The position numbers were made by a program, and so were the translations under genes. A stretch of 55,083 nt of DNA. It comes from Thalassovita litoralis. Lineage in GTDB: Bacteria; Pseudomonadota; Alphaproteobacteria; Rhodobacterales; Rhodobacteraceae. Shown here one piece after another: positions 8,062 through 17,271 of this stretch. The notes beneath the pieces are model-generated. The model saw nothing but the letters and a program-made list of their open reading frames with translations, did no database searches and was not told the DNA's origin. Each line of letters opens with the position of its first letter. Positions within the stretch are counted from its first letter, which is position 1. The DNA lies in NCBI RefSeq assembly GCF_900182725.1, contig NZ_FXTO01000022.1, positions 1 through 55,083 on the forward strand. Reading direction: 5' to 3'.

Positions 8062-9479
8062 GCCGCTGCGCCGCCTACCGTCAGGCCGCCAATCATCACC
8101 GTGGGCTGGCCCACGCCAACCGGCACCCATTGCCCGGCCTTGCCGCAATTGCCCAAACCGGGGTCCAGCGCCATGTCATTGCCCAAGGCGCGTATCTGGT
8201 GCAGCGCGGTGGCCCCGTCCCCGATCAGGGTGGCCCCTTTGACCGGCGCGCCGATCTTGCCGTTTTTCACGCGATAGGCCTCGGTGCAAGAAAACACGAA
8301 TTTGCCATTGGTCACATCGACCTGACCGCCCCCGAAACCAACGGCATAGATCCCGTCCTTCAGATCGGCCACGATGTCGGCGGGGTTGGCATTGCCCCCC
8401 ATCATATAGGTGTTGGTCATCCGGGGCATCGGCGTATGGGCATAGGATTCGCGCCGTCCGTTCCCGGTGGGTTTGACGCCCATAAGACGCGCATTCTGAC
8501 GGTCCTGCATGAAACCCACCAAAATCCCGTCCTCGATCAGCACATTTTTCCCCGATGGTGTGCCTTCGTCGTCGAAACTGATGGAACCGCGCCGGTCGGG
8601 GATGGTGCCGTCATCCAGCACGGTCACGCCCTTGGCGGCCACTTGCTGCCCCATTAGCCCGGCGAACACGCTGGAGCCTTTGCGATTCGCATCCCCTTCC
8701 AGCCCGTGACCGATGGCTTCGTGCAGCAGGATACCGGGCCAGCCCGGCCCCAAAACCACATCCATGACACCGGCGGGGGCGGGTTCGGCCTCCAGGTTCA
8801 CCAGCGCGATGCGCAGGGCCTCTTGGGCTTTGGCCTGCCAATCTGCCGGGTCCAGCAGGCCAGACAGGCCAACACGCCCGCCACCGCCCGCCGTGCCGGA
8901 TTCGCGCCGCCCGTTGTGTTCCACGATGACGGAAACATTGACCCGCGTCATTGGCCGCACATCGCGTAAATGGGTGCCTTCGGGGCGCAGGATTTCGACC
9001 TCTTGCAGGGATGCGGCGATGGTGGCTGTCACCTGTACCACCCGTGAATCCAGCCCACGGGCAAAGTCGTCAATCTGGCGCAACGTGTCCAGTTTCACCG
9101 GAAAACTGGCCCCGCCAATGGGATCGTCGTCGGTATATAGCCGTTTATTCGTGGCCGCCGGGGGTAGCGCCAGTGTGCCGCCGCCATCCCCCACGGCCAA
9201 CCGGGCCGTGGCCACGGCGCGGCGCAGGGCGGATTCGGAAATTTCGGTGGAATGAGCGTATCCGGCCACCTCGCCGCGAACAGCACGCAGGCCAAATCCT
9301 TCGGATGCGTCGTAGCTGGCGGTTTTTACGCGACCATCATCAAAAACAAGCGCTTCGCTGCGCCGACGTTCCAGAAAAAGCTCTCCGTCCTCGGCGCCCA
9401 AGGTGGCTTCTTTCAGCAATTCAAGGGCCTTACTTTGGTCCAACGTCTGCTCGAACGGGCGAAAAGCGGTATCGCTCAT
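8058..9479 (-). CDS. tldD: metalloprotease TldD
   Basis: A TldD-type zinc protease subunit of 473 residues. TldD pairs with TldE/PmbA to process peptides such as microcin B17 and the CcdA antitoxin. The metal motif is LLHEAIGHGLEGD (His 253, Glu 254, His 258), with a third ligand expected in the C-terminal half. The start MSDTAFRPFEQ is taken at 9477-9479 after an AGGAAAAACAAAC ribosome site; longer frames run back into the coxB promoter. No tldE lies in the window. Placement of tldD divergent from coxB is, to my knowledge, usual in this order. Confidence 0.93.
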   Translation of the reverse strand: MSDTAFRPFEQTLDQSKALELLKEATLGAEDGELFLERRRSEALVFDDGRVKTASYDASEGFGLRAVRGEVAGYAHSTEISESALRRAVATARLAVGDGGGTLALPPAATNKRLYTDDDPIGGASFPVKLDTLRQIDDFARGLDSRVVQVTATIAASLQEVEILRPEGTHLRDVRPMTRVNVSVIVEHNGRRESGTAGGGGRVGLSGLLDPADWQAKAQEALRIALVNLEAEPAPAGVMDVVLGPGWPGILLHEAIGHGLEGDANRKGSSVFAGLMGQQVAAKGVTVLDDGTIPDRRGSISFDDEGTPSGKNVLIEDGILVGFMQDRQNARLMGVKPTGNGRRESYAHTPMPRMTNTYMMGGNANPADIVADLKDGIYAVGFGGGQVDVTNGKFVFSCTEAYRVKNGKIGAPVKGATLIGDGATALHQIRALGNDMALDPGLGNCGKAGQWVPVGVGQPTVMIGGLTVGGAAA

Positions 9480-9512
9480 GTTTGTTTTTCCTGTCTTTTC
9501 AGCGGCGGGGAT

Positions 9513-9526
9513 TTGATCTAAATCAA
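9513..9526. promoter_or_regulatory. FNR/FnrL-type box TTGAT-N4-ATCAA
   Basis: TTGATCTAAATCAA is a perfect match to the FNR/CRP-Fnr consensus TTGAT-N4-ATCAA. It lies 34 bases upstream of the tldD start and 147 bases upstream of coxB in their shared divergent region. In Rhodobacter, FnrL controls respiratory oxidases in response to oxygen. A site here could repress the aa3 oxidase genes under low oxygen or act on tldD. The match is seen; the direction of control is inferred. Confidence 0.75.
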
Positions 9527-9672
9527 AAAAAGCGTCCGTTTGCCGCAAGTGCCATTGTTGTTCTGTGAAGGAGAATATGGTTTCTAGCGGCGACAAAACA
9601 ACGGGTTTTCCCTGTGACGGGGAACCTGGCGTCGAAATGAACAACAAACACCTCAACCGATCAGGGTGACAT

Positions 9673-10584
9673 ATGAAACTGAATTCCAGCCTTCTGGCGG
9701 CAGCAGCAGCCTTTATCGCGGCCCCGGCCCTTGCTCAGGACGCAGTGGAAACCGTGGGGAAACCCCATCCCGGCCTTATGGGTTTCCAACCCGCAGCAAC
9801 TGAACTGGCCCGCGACCTGCAAGGTTTGGATCACCTGATCCTGATCATAATCTCTGCGATTACGCTGTTCGTTATTGCGCTGATTGCGATTGTGGTCGTC
9901 CGCTACAACCGCCGCGCCAACCCGACCCCGGCCAGCTTTACCCACAATTCGCCGCTGGAAATCGCATGGACGATTATCCCGATTGTGATTCTGGTCTTCA
10001 TCGGTGCGTTTTCGCTGCCGGTTCTGTTCAAGCAGCAGGAAATCCCCGAAGGCGAAGTGCATATCAAAGTCACCGGCTACCAGTGGTACTGGGGCTATGA
10101 ATACACCGACCATGAATTTGCCTTTGACAGCTACATGATTGGCCAGCCTGCCACGATGACTTCGGAAGATGACGATGCAGGCGCACAGGCCTATGTGTCG
10201 AGCGATGCAATGAAAGCAAAGCTGAAAAAAGCAGGCTACAACGAAGATGAATTCCTGCTGGCAACCGATACTCAGGTTGTGATTCCGGTGAACAAGGTCG
10301 TCGTGATGGACGTGACCGGCGCTGACGTGATCCATTCGTGGACCATTCCCGCCTTTGGCGTGAAGCAAGACGCCGTGCCGGGCCGTATCGCACAGCTGTG
10401 GTTCAAGGCTGAAAAAGAAGGCATCTATTTCGGTCAGTGTTCGGAACTGTGCGGCAAGGACCACGCCTATATGCCGATCACCGTCAAAGTGGTCAGCGAA
10501 GCCGAATACGAAAAATGGCTGGAGCAGGCGAAAGAGCAATACGCCGGTACGCCCAGCAGCATGAAAGTCGCCGCGCTGAACTAA
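9673..10584 (+). CDS. coxB: cytochrome c oxidase subunit II
   Basis: Subunit II of an aa3-type oxidase, 303 residues, which accepts electrons from cytochrome c. A signal peptide (about residues 1-21, ending ALA) is followed by two transmembrane helices (about 54-77 and 98-118), the aromatic [10 protein letters not shown], and a periplasmic cupredoxin. The CuA ligands are all present: His 221, Cys 256, Glu 258, Cys 260, His 264 and Met 267 ([14 protein letters not shown]). It opens the cox block; a hairpin at 10611-10625 separates it from ctaB. Subunit I (ctaD) is not in the window, as expected where ctaD lies elsewhere on the chromosome. Confidence 0.97.
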   Translation: MKLNSSLLAAAAAFIAAPALAQDAVETVGKPHPGLMGFQPAATELARDLQGLDHLILIIISAITLFVIALIAIVVVRYNRRANPTPASFTHNSPLEIAWTIIPIVILVFIGAFSLPVLFKQQEIPEGEVHIKVTGYQWYWGYEYTDHEFAFDSYMIGQPATMTSEDDDAGAQAYVSSDAMKAKLKKAGYNEDEFLLATDTQVVIPVNKVVVMDVTGADVIHSWTIPAFGVKQDAVPGRIAQLWFKAEKEGIYFGQCSELCGKDHAYMPITVKVVSEAEYEKWLEQAKEQYAGTPSSMKVAALN

Positions 10585-10610
10585 GCTGAGGCCGACTTAG
10601 ATAAGGGAAG

Positions 10611-10625
10611 GCGCCAATCTGGCGC
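10611..10625 (+). terminator. small hairpin between coxB and ctaB
   Basis: GCGCCA (10611-10616) pairs with TGGCGC (10620-10625) and is followed by TTTCC. It could attenuate transcription so that subunit II is made in excess of the assembly factors. The stem is short. Confidence 0.45.
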
Positions 10626-10681
10626 TTTCCGAACAGACGACTTACCCATCGGTCGCTTTATGCGGCTTCGGAAGGCAAAGA

Positions 10682-11620
10682 ATGAGCGACGCAAGCATCA
10701 ATACCCAGACACAGGGCGGCGAAGCCGGTTTCCGCGATTATTTCGCCCTGCTGAAGCCGCGCGTGATGTCGCTGGTGGTTTTCACTGCTATGGTTGGTTT
10801 GCTGGCCGCGCCGGGCGGCATTCATCCGTTTATTGCATTTTGTGCCGTGCTGTTCATCGCCGTGGGCGGTGGTGCGTCTGGCGCGCTGAACATGTGGTGG
10901 GATGCCGATATTGATCAGGTGATGAAACGCACCACATCGCGCCCGATTCCCTCGGGCAAGGTGACGGGCGGCGAGGCGCTGGCGATCGGTCTGACGCTTT
11001 CGGTCTTTGCCTGTGTCATGTTGTGGCTGGCCACCAATGCTGTGGCCGGGGCGCTGTTGGCCTTTACCATCTTCTTTTATGCCGTCGTCTATACGATGTG
11101 GCTGAAACGCTGGACCCCGCAGAACATCGTGATTGGCGGCGCGTCGGGTGCGTTTCCTCCGATGATCGGGTGGGCGGCTGTGACGGGTGGCGTCAGCGTT
11201 GAATCCGTGCTGATGTTCATGCTGATTTTCATGTGGACCCCGCCGCATTTCTGGGCGCTGGCGCTGTTCATGAATTCGGATTACGAAAAAGCGGGCGTTC
11301 CGATGCTGACCGTGACCCACGGTCGCCGTGTGACCCGCAATCATATTCTGGTCTATACGATTCTGCTGGCCCCCATTGCGATTGGCGCGGGCTTCACGGA
11401 AATCGGTGGGCCGATTTACCTGAGCGTTGCTGTGGTGCTGAACGTCCTGTTCCTGCTGGGCGCGTTCAAAATCTGGCGCCGGAACGAAGGTCAGGCGCAG
11501 GTAGATAAATACCGGCTGGAAAAATCGTTCTTTGGGCTGTCGCTTATGTATCTGTTCCTGCATTTCGGTGCGATTCTGGCCGAAGCAGCCTTGAAACCTT
11601 ATGGTCTGGGGGGCTGGTAA
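10682..11620 (+). CDS. ctaB: protoheme IX farnesyltransferase (heme O synthase)
   Basis: A CtaB/Cox10 polyprenyl transferase, 312 residues, which adds a farnesyl group to heme B to give heme O, the precursor of heme A for the aa3 oxidase. It is hydrophobic throughout with about nine membrane helices. The prenyl-diphosphate binding motif is [17 protein letters not shown], and the conserved [13 protein letters not shown] is present. It sits between coxB and ctaG, the usual order in this group. Confidence 0.96.
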   Translation: MSDASINTQTQGGEAGFRDYFALLKPRVMSLVVFTAMVGLLAAPGGIHPFIAFCAVLFIAVGGGASGALNMWWDADIDQVMKRTTSRPIPSGKVTGGEALAIGLTLSVFACVMLWLATNAVAGALLAFTIFFYAVVYTMWLKRWTPQNIVIGGASGAFPPMIGWAAVTGGVSVESVLMFMLIFMWTPPHFWALALFMNSDYEKAGVPMLTVTHGRRVTRNHILVYTILLAPIAIGAGFTEIGGPIYLSVAVVLNVLFLLGAFKIWRRNEGQAQVDKYRLEKSFFGLSLMYLFLHFGAILAEAALKPYGLGGW

Positions 11621-11621
11621 G

Positions 11622-11795
11622 ATGGGTTTTGAACACGTCGAACACGAATTGCATAAACGCCGCTCGGGGCGGAATATCGGGCTGGGGCTGGTTCTGGTGG
11701 CCTTTGTCGCGATTGTTTTTGGCATGACCGTCGTCAAAGTCACCACGGGCGGATTGGGGCCGAAACCCACCGCAACGCAGGGGGCAAGCAAGTAA
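11622..11795 (+). CDS. small single-span membrane protein in the cox operon
   Basis: A 57-residue protein starting [16 protein letters not shown], with one transmembrane helix (about residues 19-41) and a short tail ending GASK. It begins two bases after the ctaB stop, and its stop overlaps the ctaG start (TAATG), so it is an integral part of the operon. A small unnamed gene at this place recurs in related bacteria and its product resembles CoxF-type or oxidase assembly peptides. The exact role (assembly factor or small subunit) is not shown by the sequence. Confidence 0.8.
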   Translation: MGFEHVEHELHKRRSGRNIGLGLVLVAFVAIVFGMTVVKVTTGGLGPKPTATQGASK

Positions 11796-12370
11796 TGGCA
11801 ATGGACGGCAAGAAAAAAACGTTGCTGCAACTGGTCAGCGTTGTCGTTGTCATGGGCGGTTTGGCTTGGGCATCGGTGCCGTTTTACAACTGGTTTTGCC
11901 GCGTCACGGGCTTTGGCGGTGTTACGCAGACTGCCGATACCGGGGCCGATCAGGTTTTGGACCAGACCATCAAGGTGCGGTTCGACGCTTCAAAAGAACG
12001 CGGAATGCCGTGGGAATTCAAACCCATGCAGCGTGAAATGGAATTGCGCATCGGCGAAACCGGGCTGGCCTTTTACGAGGCTTATAACCCCACGGACAAA
12101 CCCGTTGCCGGGCAGGCGGCCTATAATGTGGCCCCGTTTTCGGCGGGCGGCTATTTCACCAAGATCGACTGCTTTTGCTTCACCGAACAGGTGTTGCAAC
12201 CAGGCGAGCGGGTCCAGATGCCTGTGACTTTCTATGTCGACCCCGAAATTGTGCAGGACCGGGAAGCGAAATACGTTCACCAGATCACCCTGTCCTATAC
12301 GTTCTATCAAATCGACCTGCCGGAAAAGCACGCTTCGCTTGCTGCCGACAAATCGAAAAACCTAAACTAA
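11795..12370 (+). CDS. ctaG: cytochrome c oxidase assembly protein CtaG (Cox11 type)
   Basis: A Cox11 family copper chaperone, 191 residues, which delivers copper to the CuB centre of subunit I. A single N-terminal anchor (about residues 9-29) precedes a conserved Cys ([15 protein letters not shown], Cys 35) and a periplasmic Ig-like domain with the copper motif DCFCF (Cys 126, Cys 128). The start overlaps the stop of the preceding small gene by one base. All diagnostic residues are present. Confidence 0.95.
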   Translation: MAMDGKKKTLLQLVSVVVVMGGLAWASVPFYNWFCRVTGFGGVTQTADTGADQVLDQTIKVRFDASKERGMPWEFKPMQREMELRIGETGLAFYEAYNPTDKPVAGQAAYNVAPFSAGGYFTKIDCFCFTEQVLQPGERVQMPVTFYVDPEIVQDREAKYVHQITLSYTFYQIDLPEKHASLAADKSKNLN

Positions 12371-12395
12371 GAAGCCTTCCAACGAGGGAAACGCG

Positions 12396-13196
12396 ATGGC
12401 GCACGAAAAAAATCATGACTACCACATTCTGCCACCTTCCTTGTGGCCCTTATTGGGTTCGGTGGCGGCTTTCATCATGCTCTTTGGGGCAGTGATCTAT
12501 TTCCACACTGATTCTCCTTGGATGCTGTTGATCGGCTTCATTGGCGTTCTGTACGTGATGTTCGGCTGGTGGTCTGACGTCGTACAAGAAGGCCAGATTG
12601 GCGATCACACCCCCGTGGTGAAAATCGGCCTGCGCTATGGCTTTATCCTGTTCATCATGTCCGAGGTGATGTTCTTTGCCGCGTGGTTCTGGAGCTTCTT
12701 CAAGCATGCCATGTACCCGATGGGCGAAAACAGCCCCCGCGTGGATGGCATTTGGCCCCCGGCTGGGATTGAAACCTTTGACCCGTGGCACCTGCCGCTG
12801 ATCAACACCCTGATCCTGCTGTGTTCCGGTGCGGCTGCGACTTGGGCGCACCATGCCATCGCGCATGAAAATAACCGCAAGGACATGATCAACGGTCTGG
12901 CAATCGCGGTTGCGCTGGGTCTGATCTTCACCGTGTTCCAAGCCTATGAATACAGCCACGCGGCCTTTGGCTTCTCGGGCAACATCTATGGCGCGAACTT
13001 CTTTATGGCGACGGGCTTCCACGGCTTCCACGTGGTTGTTGGCACCATCTTCCTGTTCGTTTGCATGTTGCGGGCGATGAAGGGGCATTTCACCCCCGAA
13101 GCGCATGTCGGTTTTGAAGCTGCTGCCTGGTACTGGCACTTCGTGGACGTGGTGTGGCTGTTCCTGTTCGCCGCTGTCTACGTTTGGGGCGGCTAA
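12396..13196 (+). CDS. coxC: cytochrome c oxidase subunit III
   Basis: Subunit III, 266 residues, seven membrane helices. Characteristic stretches are [16 protein letters not shown] at the start, [14 protein letters not shown] in the middle (proton-entry region Glu), and [11 protein letters not shown] and [12 protein letters not shown] near the end. It is 25 bases downstream of ctaG behind ACGAGGGAAACGCG. The last core oxidase gene of the block; a perfect hairpin follows at 13242-13274. Confidence 0.97.
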   Translation: MAHEKNHDYHILPPSLWPLLGSVAAFIMLFGAVIYFHTDSPWMLLIGFIGVLYVMFGWWSDVVQEGQIGDHTPVVKIGLRYGFILFIMSEVMFFAAWFWSFFKHAMYPMGENSPRVDGIWPPAGIETFDPWHLPLINTLILLCSGAAATWAHHAIAHENNRKDMINGLAIAVALGLIFTVFQAYEYSHAAFGFSGNIYGANFFMATGFHGFHVVVGTIFLFVCMLRAMKGHFTPEAHVGFEAAAWYWHFVDVVWLFLFAAVYVWGG

Positions 13197-13241
13197 TCGC
13201 ACCTGTTTCCGGTTGAAAATCCGGGCATAAACAGCAAAAAG

Positions 13242-13274
13242 CAAAGCGCACGAGGGGCAGCCTTGTGCGCTTTG
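13242..13274 (+). terminator. hairpin after coxC
   Basis: CAAAGCGCAC (13242-13251) and GTGCGCTTTG (13265-13274) form a perfect 10-bp stem. It would end or dampen the cox transcript before surf1. It also covers the alternative GTG start of surf1 at 13265, which supports the ATG at 13295. Confidence 0.65.
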
Positions 13275-13294
13275 TGTTTCCAAGGGGTCGCCTG

Positions 13295-13981
13295 ATGCGT
13301 CGCATCCTGTTTCCGCTGATCTTTGGCCTGCTGGGCGCTGCGATCCTGATGTCGCTGGGCGTCTGGCAATTGCGCCGGTTAGAGTGGAAAGAAAACGTGC
13401 TGGCCCAGATCGAGGCCCGCATTCACGCCGATCCCGTAGCATTGCCCGCACAGCCAGATCCGGACGCAGACCGATTTTTGCCGGTGCGTGTGCGCGGGGA
13501 TATTCTTGGCCCGACAATCCGGGTTCTGGTCAGCCAGAAATCCGAAGGGGCCGGGTATCGCCTGATTAATGCGATGAAGCTAAGCGATGGCCGCGAAATC
13601 CTTGTGGATCGCGGGTTCATCCAGCTAGAGGGTACGCCGCCCCAACCGCCTTTTGAAAATGTCACCGTTACGGGCAACCTGCATTGGCCGCAGGAACGGG
13701 ACAGCTATACCCCTGAAAACGACCGTGCCGCTAATATCTGGTTCGCCCGCGAGGTGGACGTGCTGGCGCAGGCGCTTGGCACGGCCCCGATCCTTGTGAT
13801 TGCGCGTGATACCTCGTTCGACGACGCCCCGGTTTCCCCGCTACCTGTCGGGGTCGAGGGCATTCCCAATGACCATTTCGGATATGCCGTGCAATGGTTC
13901 GGTCTGGCCGCCGTCTGGACGGCGATGCTGGGCCTGTTCCTGTGGCGCCAGATCAAACCCGCGAAAGGGAAAGACCAGTGA
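13295..13981 (+). CDS. surf1: SURF1 family oxidase assembly protein
   Basis: A SURF1/Shy1 protein, 228 residues, which aids heme A insertion into subunit I. Two terminal membrane helices (about residues 3-22 and 198-217) flank a periplasmic domain. LGVWQLRRLEWKENVL near the N-terminus, LVDRGFI in the middle and NDHFGYAVQWFGLA before the last helix are typical. AAGGGG precedes the ATG at 13295; a GTG at 13265 lies inside a hairpin and is less likely. The stop overlaps the thrC start (GTGA). Confidence 0.92.
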   Translation: MRRILFPLIFGLLGAAILMSLGVWQLRRLEWKENVLAQIEARIHADPVALPAQPDPDADRFLPVRVRGDILGPTIRVLVSQKSEGAGYRLINAMKLSDGREILVDRGFIQLEGTPPQPPFENVTVTGNLHWPQERDSYTPENDRAANIWFAREVDVLAQALGTAPILVIARDTSFDDAPVSPLPVGVEGIPNDHFGYAVQWFGLAAVWTAMLGLFLWRQIKPAKGKDQ

Positions 13982-15366
13982 AATATATCTCGACTCGGGG
14001 GCAGGCCCCTGTTCTGAGCTTTGAAGAGGCTATGCTGACCGGGCTGGCGCGTGATGGGGGGCTGTATGTTCCCGAAACCATCCCGACGCTGGACAAGGCG
14101 GAAATCGCTGCGCTGGCGGGGCTGTCCTATGAGGAAACCGCCTTCCGTATCATGCGCCCCTATATCGGCGACACGTTTACCGATGCAGAATTCCGGGACA
14201 TCATCGCCAAGGCTTACGCCGGGTTCGGTCACACCGCCCGCGCGCCGATGGTGCAACTGGACAGCAATCATTTCCTGCTGGAACTGTTCCACGGTCCGAC
14301 GCTGGCGTTCAAAGATTTCGCCATGCAACTGATCGGCCAACTGTTTCAGGCCGCGCTGAAACGCAATGGCAGCCGGGTGACGATCGTCGGGGCGACCTCG
14401 GGCGATACCGGGTCTGCCGCGATCGAGGCGTTCAAGGGGCTGGACGCGGTGGATGTGTTCATCCTGTTCCCCAATGGCCGCGTGTCCGAAGTGCAGCGCC
14501 GCCAGATGACCACCCCCGCCGAGGCGAATGTTCACGCGCTGGCCGTCGAAGGCCATTTTGACGATTGTCAGGCCCGCGTGAAGGACATGTTCAACGATTT
14601 TGATTTCCGCGATGGGGTCAAACTGGCGGGCGTGAATTCGATCAACTGGGCGCGGGTGCTGGCGCAGGTTGTCTATTATTTCTATTCCGCTGTTGCTTTG
14701 GGCGCGCCTGATCGCAAGATCAGCTTTACCGTGCCGACCGGCAACTTTGGCGACATCTTCGCGGGCTATATCGCGAAACGTATGGGCCTGCCGATTGATC
14801 GGCTGGTGATTGCCACCAACCAGAACGATATTCTGCACCGCTGTCTGACGACAGGGGAATACCGCCCGGATGGGGTGATCCCGTCAATCAGCCCGTCGAT
14901 GGATATTCAGGTGTCCTCGAATTTTGAACGGGCGCTGTTCTATGCCTATGGGCAGGATGGGGCGGCTGTCAGTCAGTTGATGGACGAACTGAAAAACGGT
15001 GGGTTCACTGTCAGTCAGGGGGCGCTTCAGGCGCTTCAGGAATTGTTCGATTCCGGCAACTGTTCCGAGGCCGAAACCAGCGCAACCATCACCGATATGT
15101 TTGCCACCACGGGCGAACTGATGTGTCCGCATACGGCCGTTGCCGTGAAGGTGGCCAACGAACACCGCAAAACCGATGTGCCGATGATCACGCTATCCAC
15201 CGCACACCCGGCGAAATTCCCGGCGGCGGTCAAGGCGGCGACGGGCGTGCATCCGGACTTGCCAGCCCGCATGGCTGACCTGTATGAGCGTTCCGAACGC
15301 GTGACCGAGATCGGCAACGATCTGGCCGCGCTTGAATCCCTGATCCGCGAGCGTATCCAGAATTGA
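13978..15366 (+). CDS. thrC: threonine synthase
   Basis: PLP-dependent threonine synthase, 462 residues, which converts O-phosphohomoserine to threonine. The start is a GTG at 13978 (MKYISTRGQAPVLSFEEA) overlapping the surf1 stop; this N-terminus is the family's own, so longer frames are rejected. The PLP lysine is Lys 112 (GPTLAFKDFAMQ), with ATSGDTGSAAIEAF for phosphate binding and TGNFGDIFAGY further on. It is translationally coupled at both ends, to surf1 and to the M16 peptidase. Confidence 0.96.
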   Translation: MKYISTRGQAPVLSFEEAMLTGLARDGGLYVPETIPTLDKAEIAALAGLSYEETAFRIMRPYIGDTFTDAEFRDIIAKAYAGFGHTARAPMVQLDSNHFLLELFHGPTLAFKDFAMQLIGQLFQAALKRNGSRVTIVGATSGDTGSAAIEAFKGLDAVDVFILFPNGRVSEVQRRQMTTPAEANVHALAVEGHFDDCQARVKDMFNDFDFRDGVKLAGVNSINWARVLAQVVYYFYSAVALGAPDRKISFTVPTGNFGDIFAGYIAKRMGLPIDRLVIATNQNDILHRCLTTGEYRPDGVIPSISPSMDIQVSSNFERALFYAYGQDGAAVSQLMDELKNGGFTVSQGALQALQELFDSGNCSEAETSATITDMFATTGELMCPHTAVAVKVANEHRKTDVPMITLSTAHPAKFPAAVKAATGVHPDLPARMADLYERSERVTEIGNDLAALESLIRERIQN

Positions 15367-16625
15367 CCGTCCAACTGCACACTCTTTCCAACGGCTTTCG
15401 TATTGTCACTGAACATATGCCCGGCCTGCAATCTGCGGCGATTGGGCTGTGGGTTCTGGCGGGCGGACGCCACGAAAGGGTGGAACAGAACGGCATCGCG
15501 CATTTTCTGGAACACATGGCGTTCAAAGGCACCAAGCGGCGCACCGCGCTGCAAATCGCCGAAGCGATCGAGGATGTGGGCGGCTATATGAACGCCTACA
15601 CCTCGCGCGAGGTGACGGCCTATTACGCCCGTGTTCTGGAAAACGATGTGCCGCTGGCGCTGGATGTCATTGCCGATATCGTGCTGAATCCGATTTTCGA
15701 CGAACGCGAAATCGAGGTCGAGCGCGGTGTGATCCTGCAAGAAATCGGGCAGTCGCTGGATACCCCGGACGACATCATCTTTGACTGGTTGCAGGAAAAG
15801 GCCTACCCGGATCAGCCGCTGGGCCGGACGATCCTTGGCCCGGCGGAACGTGTGCGGGCCTTTACCCGCGATGATCTGTCGGCATTTGTGGCGGAGCAAT
15901 ATGGGCCGGGGCAGATGATCCTGTCGGCGGCTGGGGCCGTAGATCACGATGCGCTGGTGCGCGAGGCTGAGAAACTGTTCGGCCACCTGTCGCCGCTGAT
16001 TTCCGTTGCCCCGTCCGAGGCCCGGTTTCATGGTGGGGAAACCCGCACGGTGAAGGCGCTGGAACAGGCGCATTTCGCAATGGCATTCGAAGGTCCGAAT
16101 TACGGCGATACGACCCTGCATACCGCGCAAATCTATGCCGGGGCTTTGGGTGGCGGTATGTCCAGTCGTCTGTTTCAGGAAATCCGCGAAAAGCGCGGCC
16201 TGTGCTATACGATCTTTTCGCAGGCCGGGGCGTATGCGGATACCGGCATGATGACGATCTATGCCGGGACATCGGGCGAACAACTGGCGGAATTGGCGCT
16301 GGTGACGCTGGACGAAATGAAACGCGCAGCCAGCGACATGACCGAGGAAGAAGTTGCCCGCGCCCGCGCCCAGATGAAGGCCGGGCTGTTGATGGGGCTG
16401 GAAAGCCCGTCAAACCGGGCTGAACGGCTGGCGCGGATGATCCAGATCTGGGGCCGTGTGCCGGGGCTGGAAGAGGTGGTCGAGCGCATCGACGCCGTAA
16501 CCACGCAGGACGTGAAAGCATTCGCCGAAGATATGGCCGTGCGCGCGCCAACGGCATTGGCGCTTTATGGCCCCGTGGAACAAGCCCCAACGCTGGAGGC
16601 GTTGGAGGAAAGGCGCGCTGCCTGA
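15363..16625 (+). CDS. M16 family zinc peptidase (processing peptidase-like)
   Basis: A 420-residue M16B peptidase related to the beta subunit of mitochondrial processing peptidase. The inverted zinc motif HFLEH (His 47, Glu 50, His 51) and the distal acidic stretch EIEVERGVILQEI are intact, so this is an active-type subunit. Translation starts at a TTG overlapping the thrC stop. The thrC-M16-acetyltransferase order is common in related genomes. The cellular substrate is unknown. Confidence 0.92.
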   Translation: MTVQLHTLSNGFRIVTEHMPGLQSAAIGLWVLAGGRHERVEQNGIAHFLEHMAFKGTKRRTALQIAEAIEDVGGYMNAYTSREVTAYYARVLENDVPLALDVIADIVLNPIFDEREIEVERGVILQEIGQSLDTPDDIIFDWLQEKAYPDQPLGRTILGPAERVRAFTRDDLSAFVAEQYGPGQMILSAAGAVDHDALVREAEKLFGHLSPLISVAPSEARFHGGETRTVKALEQAHFAMAFEGPNYGDTTLHTAQIYAGALGGGMSSRLFQEIREKRGLCYTIFSQAGAYADTGMMTIYAGTSGEQLAELALVTLDEMKRAASDMTEEEVARARAQMKAGLLMGLESPSNRAERLARMIQIWGRVPGLEEVVERIDAVTTQDVKAFAEDMAVRAPTALALYGPVEQAPTLEALEERRAA

Positions 16626-17215
16626 TGTTACTGCCCAAGCGGAAGGTTCGGATCGAAACCGAGCGCATGACGTTGCGCCCGCCCGTTCATTCCGACTATC
16701 GGGATTGGTCGTCGTTGCGTTTGCACAGCCGGGATTTCCTGCAACCGTGGGAACCCACCTGGGCTTCTGACCATCTGGCGCGCAAGGCATTTACCAATCG
16801 GGTGTATTGGGCGCAGCGGTCGATCAATAATGGATCGGCGCTGCCGCTGTTCTTGATCCGGCGGGACGATCAGGCGCTTTTGGGGGCGATCACGCTGGAT
16901 AATATCCGGCGTGGCCCGGCGCAGGCGGGAACCTTGGGCTATTGGATCGGTGAACCCTATGCCCGGTTGGGCTATATGCGTGAAACCATTCTGGCGGTGG
17001 TGCATCACGCGTTTCACAAACTGGACCTGAGCCGGATCGAAGCCGCCTGTTTACCGGAAAACACCGCCTCGCGCGGGGTGCTGGAAAAAGCCGGTTTCAA
17101 ATACGAAGGCGTTGCCCAATCCTATCTGCAAATTGACGGGCGCTGGCGCAGTCATGTCCTGTATTCGTCGTTGCGAATGGACCGGCGGGGGCGGACAGAC
17201 GTCGGGCAGGCGTAA
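16625..17215 (+). CDS. GNAT acetyltransferase, RimJ/RimL type
   Basis: A 196-residue N-acetyltransferase that resembles RimJ, which acetylates the N-terminus of ribosomal protein S5. It has the N-terminal TERMTLRPPVHSDY, the beta-bulge region LLGAITLDNIRRG, the acetyl-CoA loop GYWIGEPYARLGYM, and IEAACLPENTASRGVLEKAGF. The ATG overlaps the M16 stop (TGATG), so the two are coupled. RimJ-like by motif; the actual substrate protein is not known. Confidence 0.85.
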   Translation: MLLPKRKVRIETERMTLRPPVHSDYRDWSSLRLHSRDFLQPWEPTWASDHLARKAFTNRVYWAQRSINNGSALPLFLIRRDDQALLGAITLDNIRRGPAQAGTLGYWIGEPYARLGYMRETILAVVHHAFHKLDLSRIEAACLPENTASRGVLEKAGFKYEGVAQSYLQIDGRWRSHVLYSSLRMDRRGRTDVGQA

Positions 17216-17271
17216 TGGTGGCGTGACAGACGCCAAAGGCGTGCTACCTTTCCTGTAGGAGGTTGCGCCCG

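Noticed and set aside
13265-13294. GTG start of surf1 at 13265
   Set aside because: It lies inside the 3' arm of a perfect hairpin, while the ATG at 13295 has an AAGGGG ribosome site and gives the family N-terminus.
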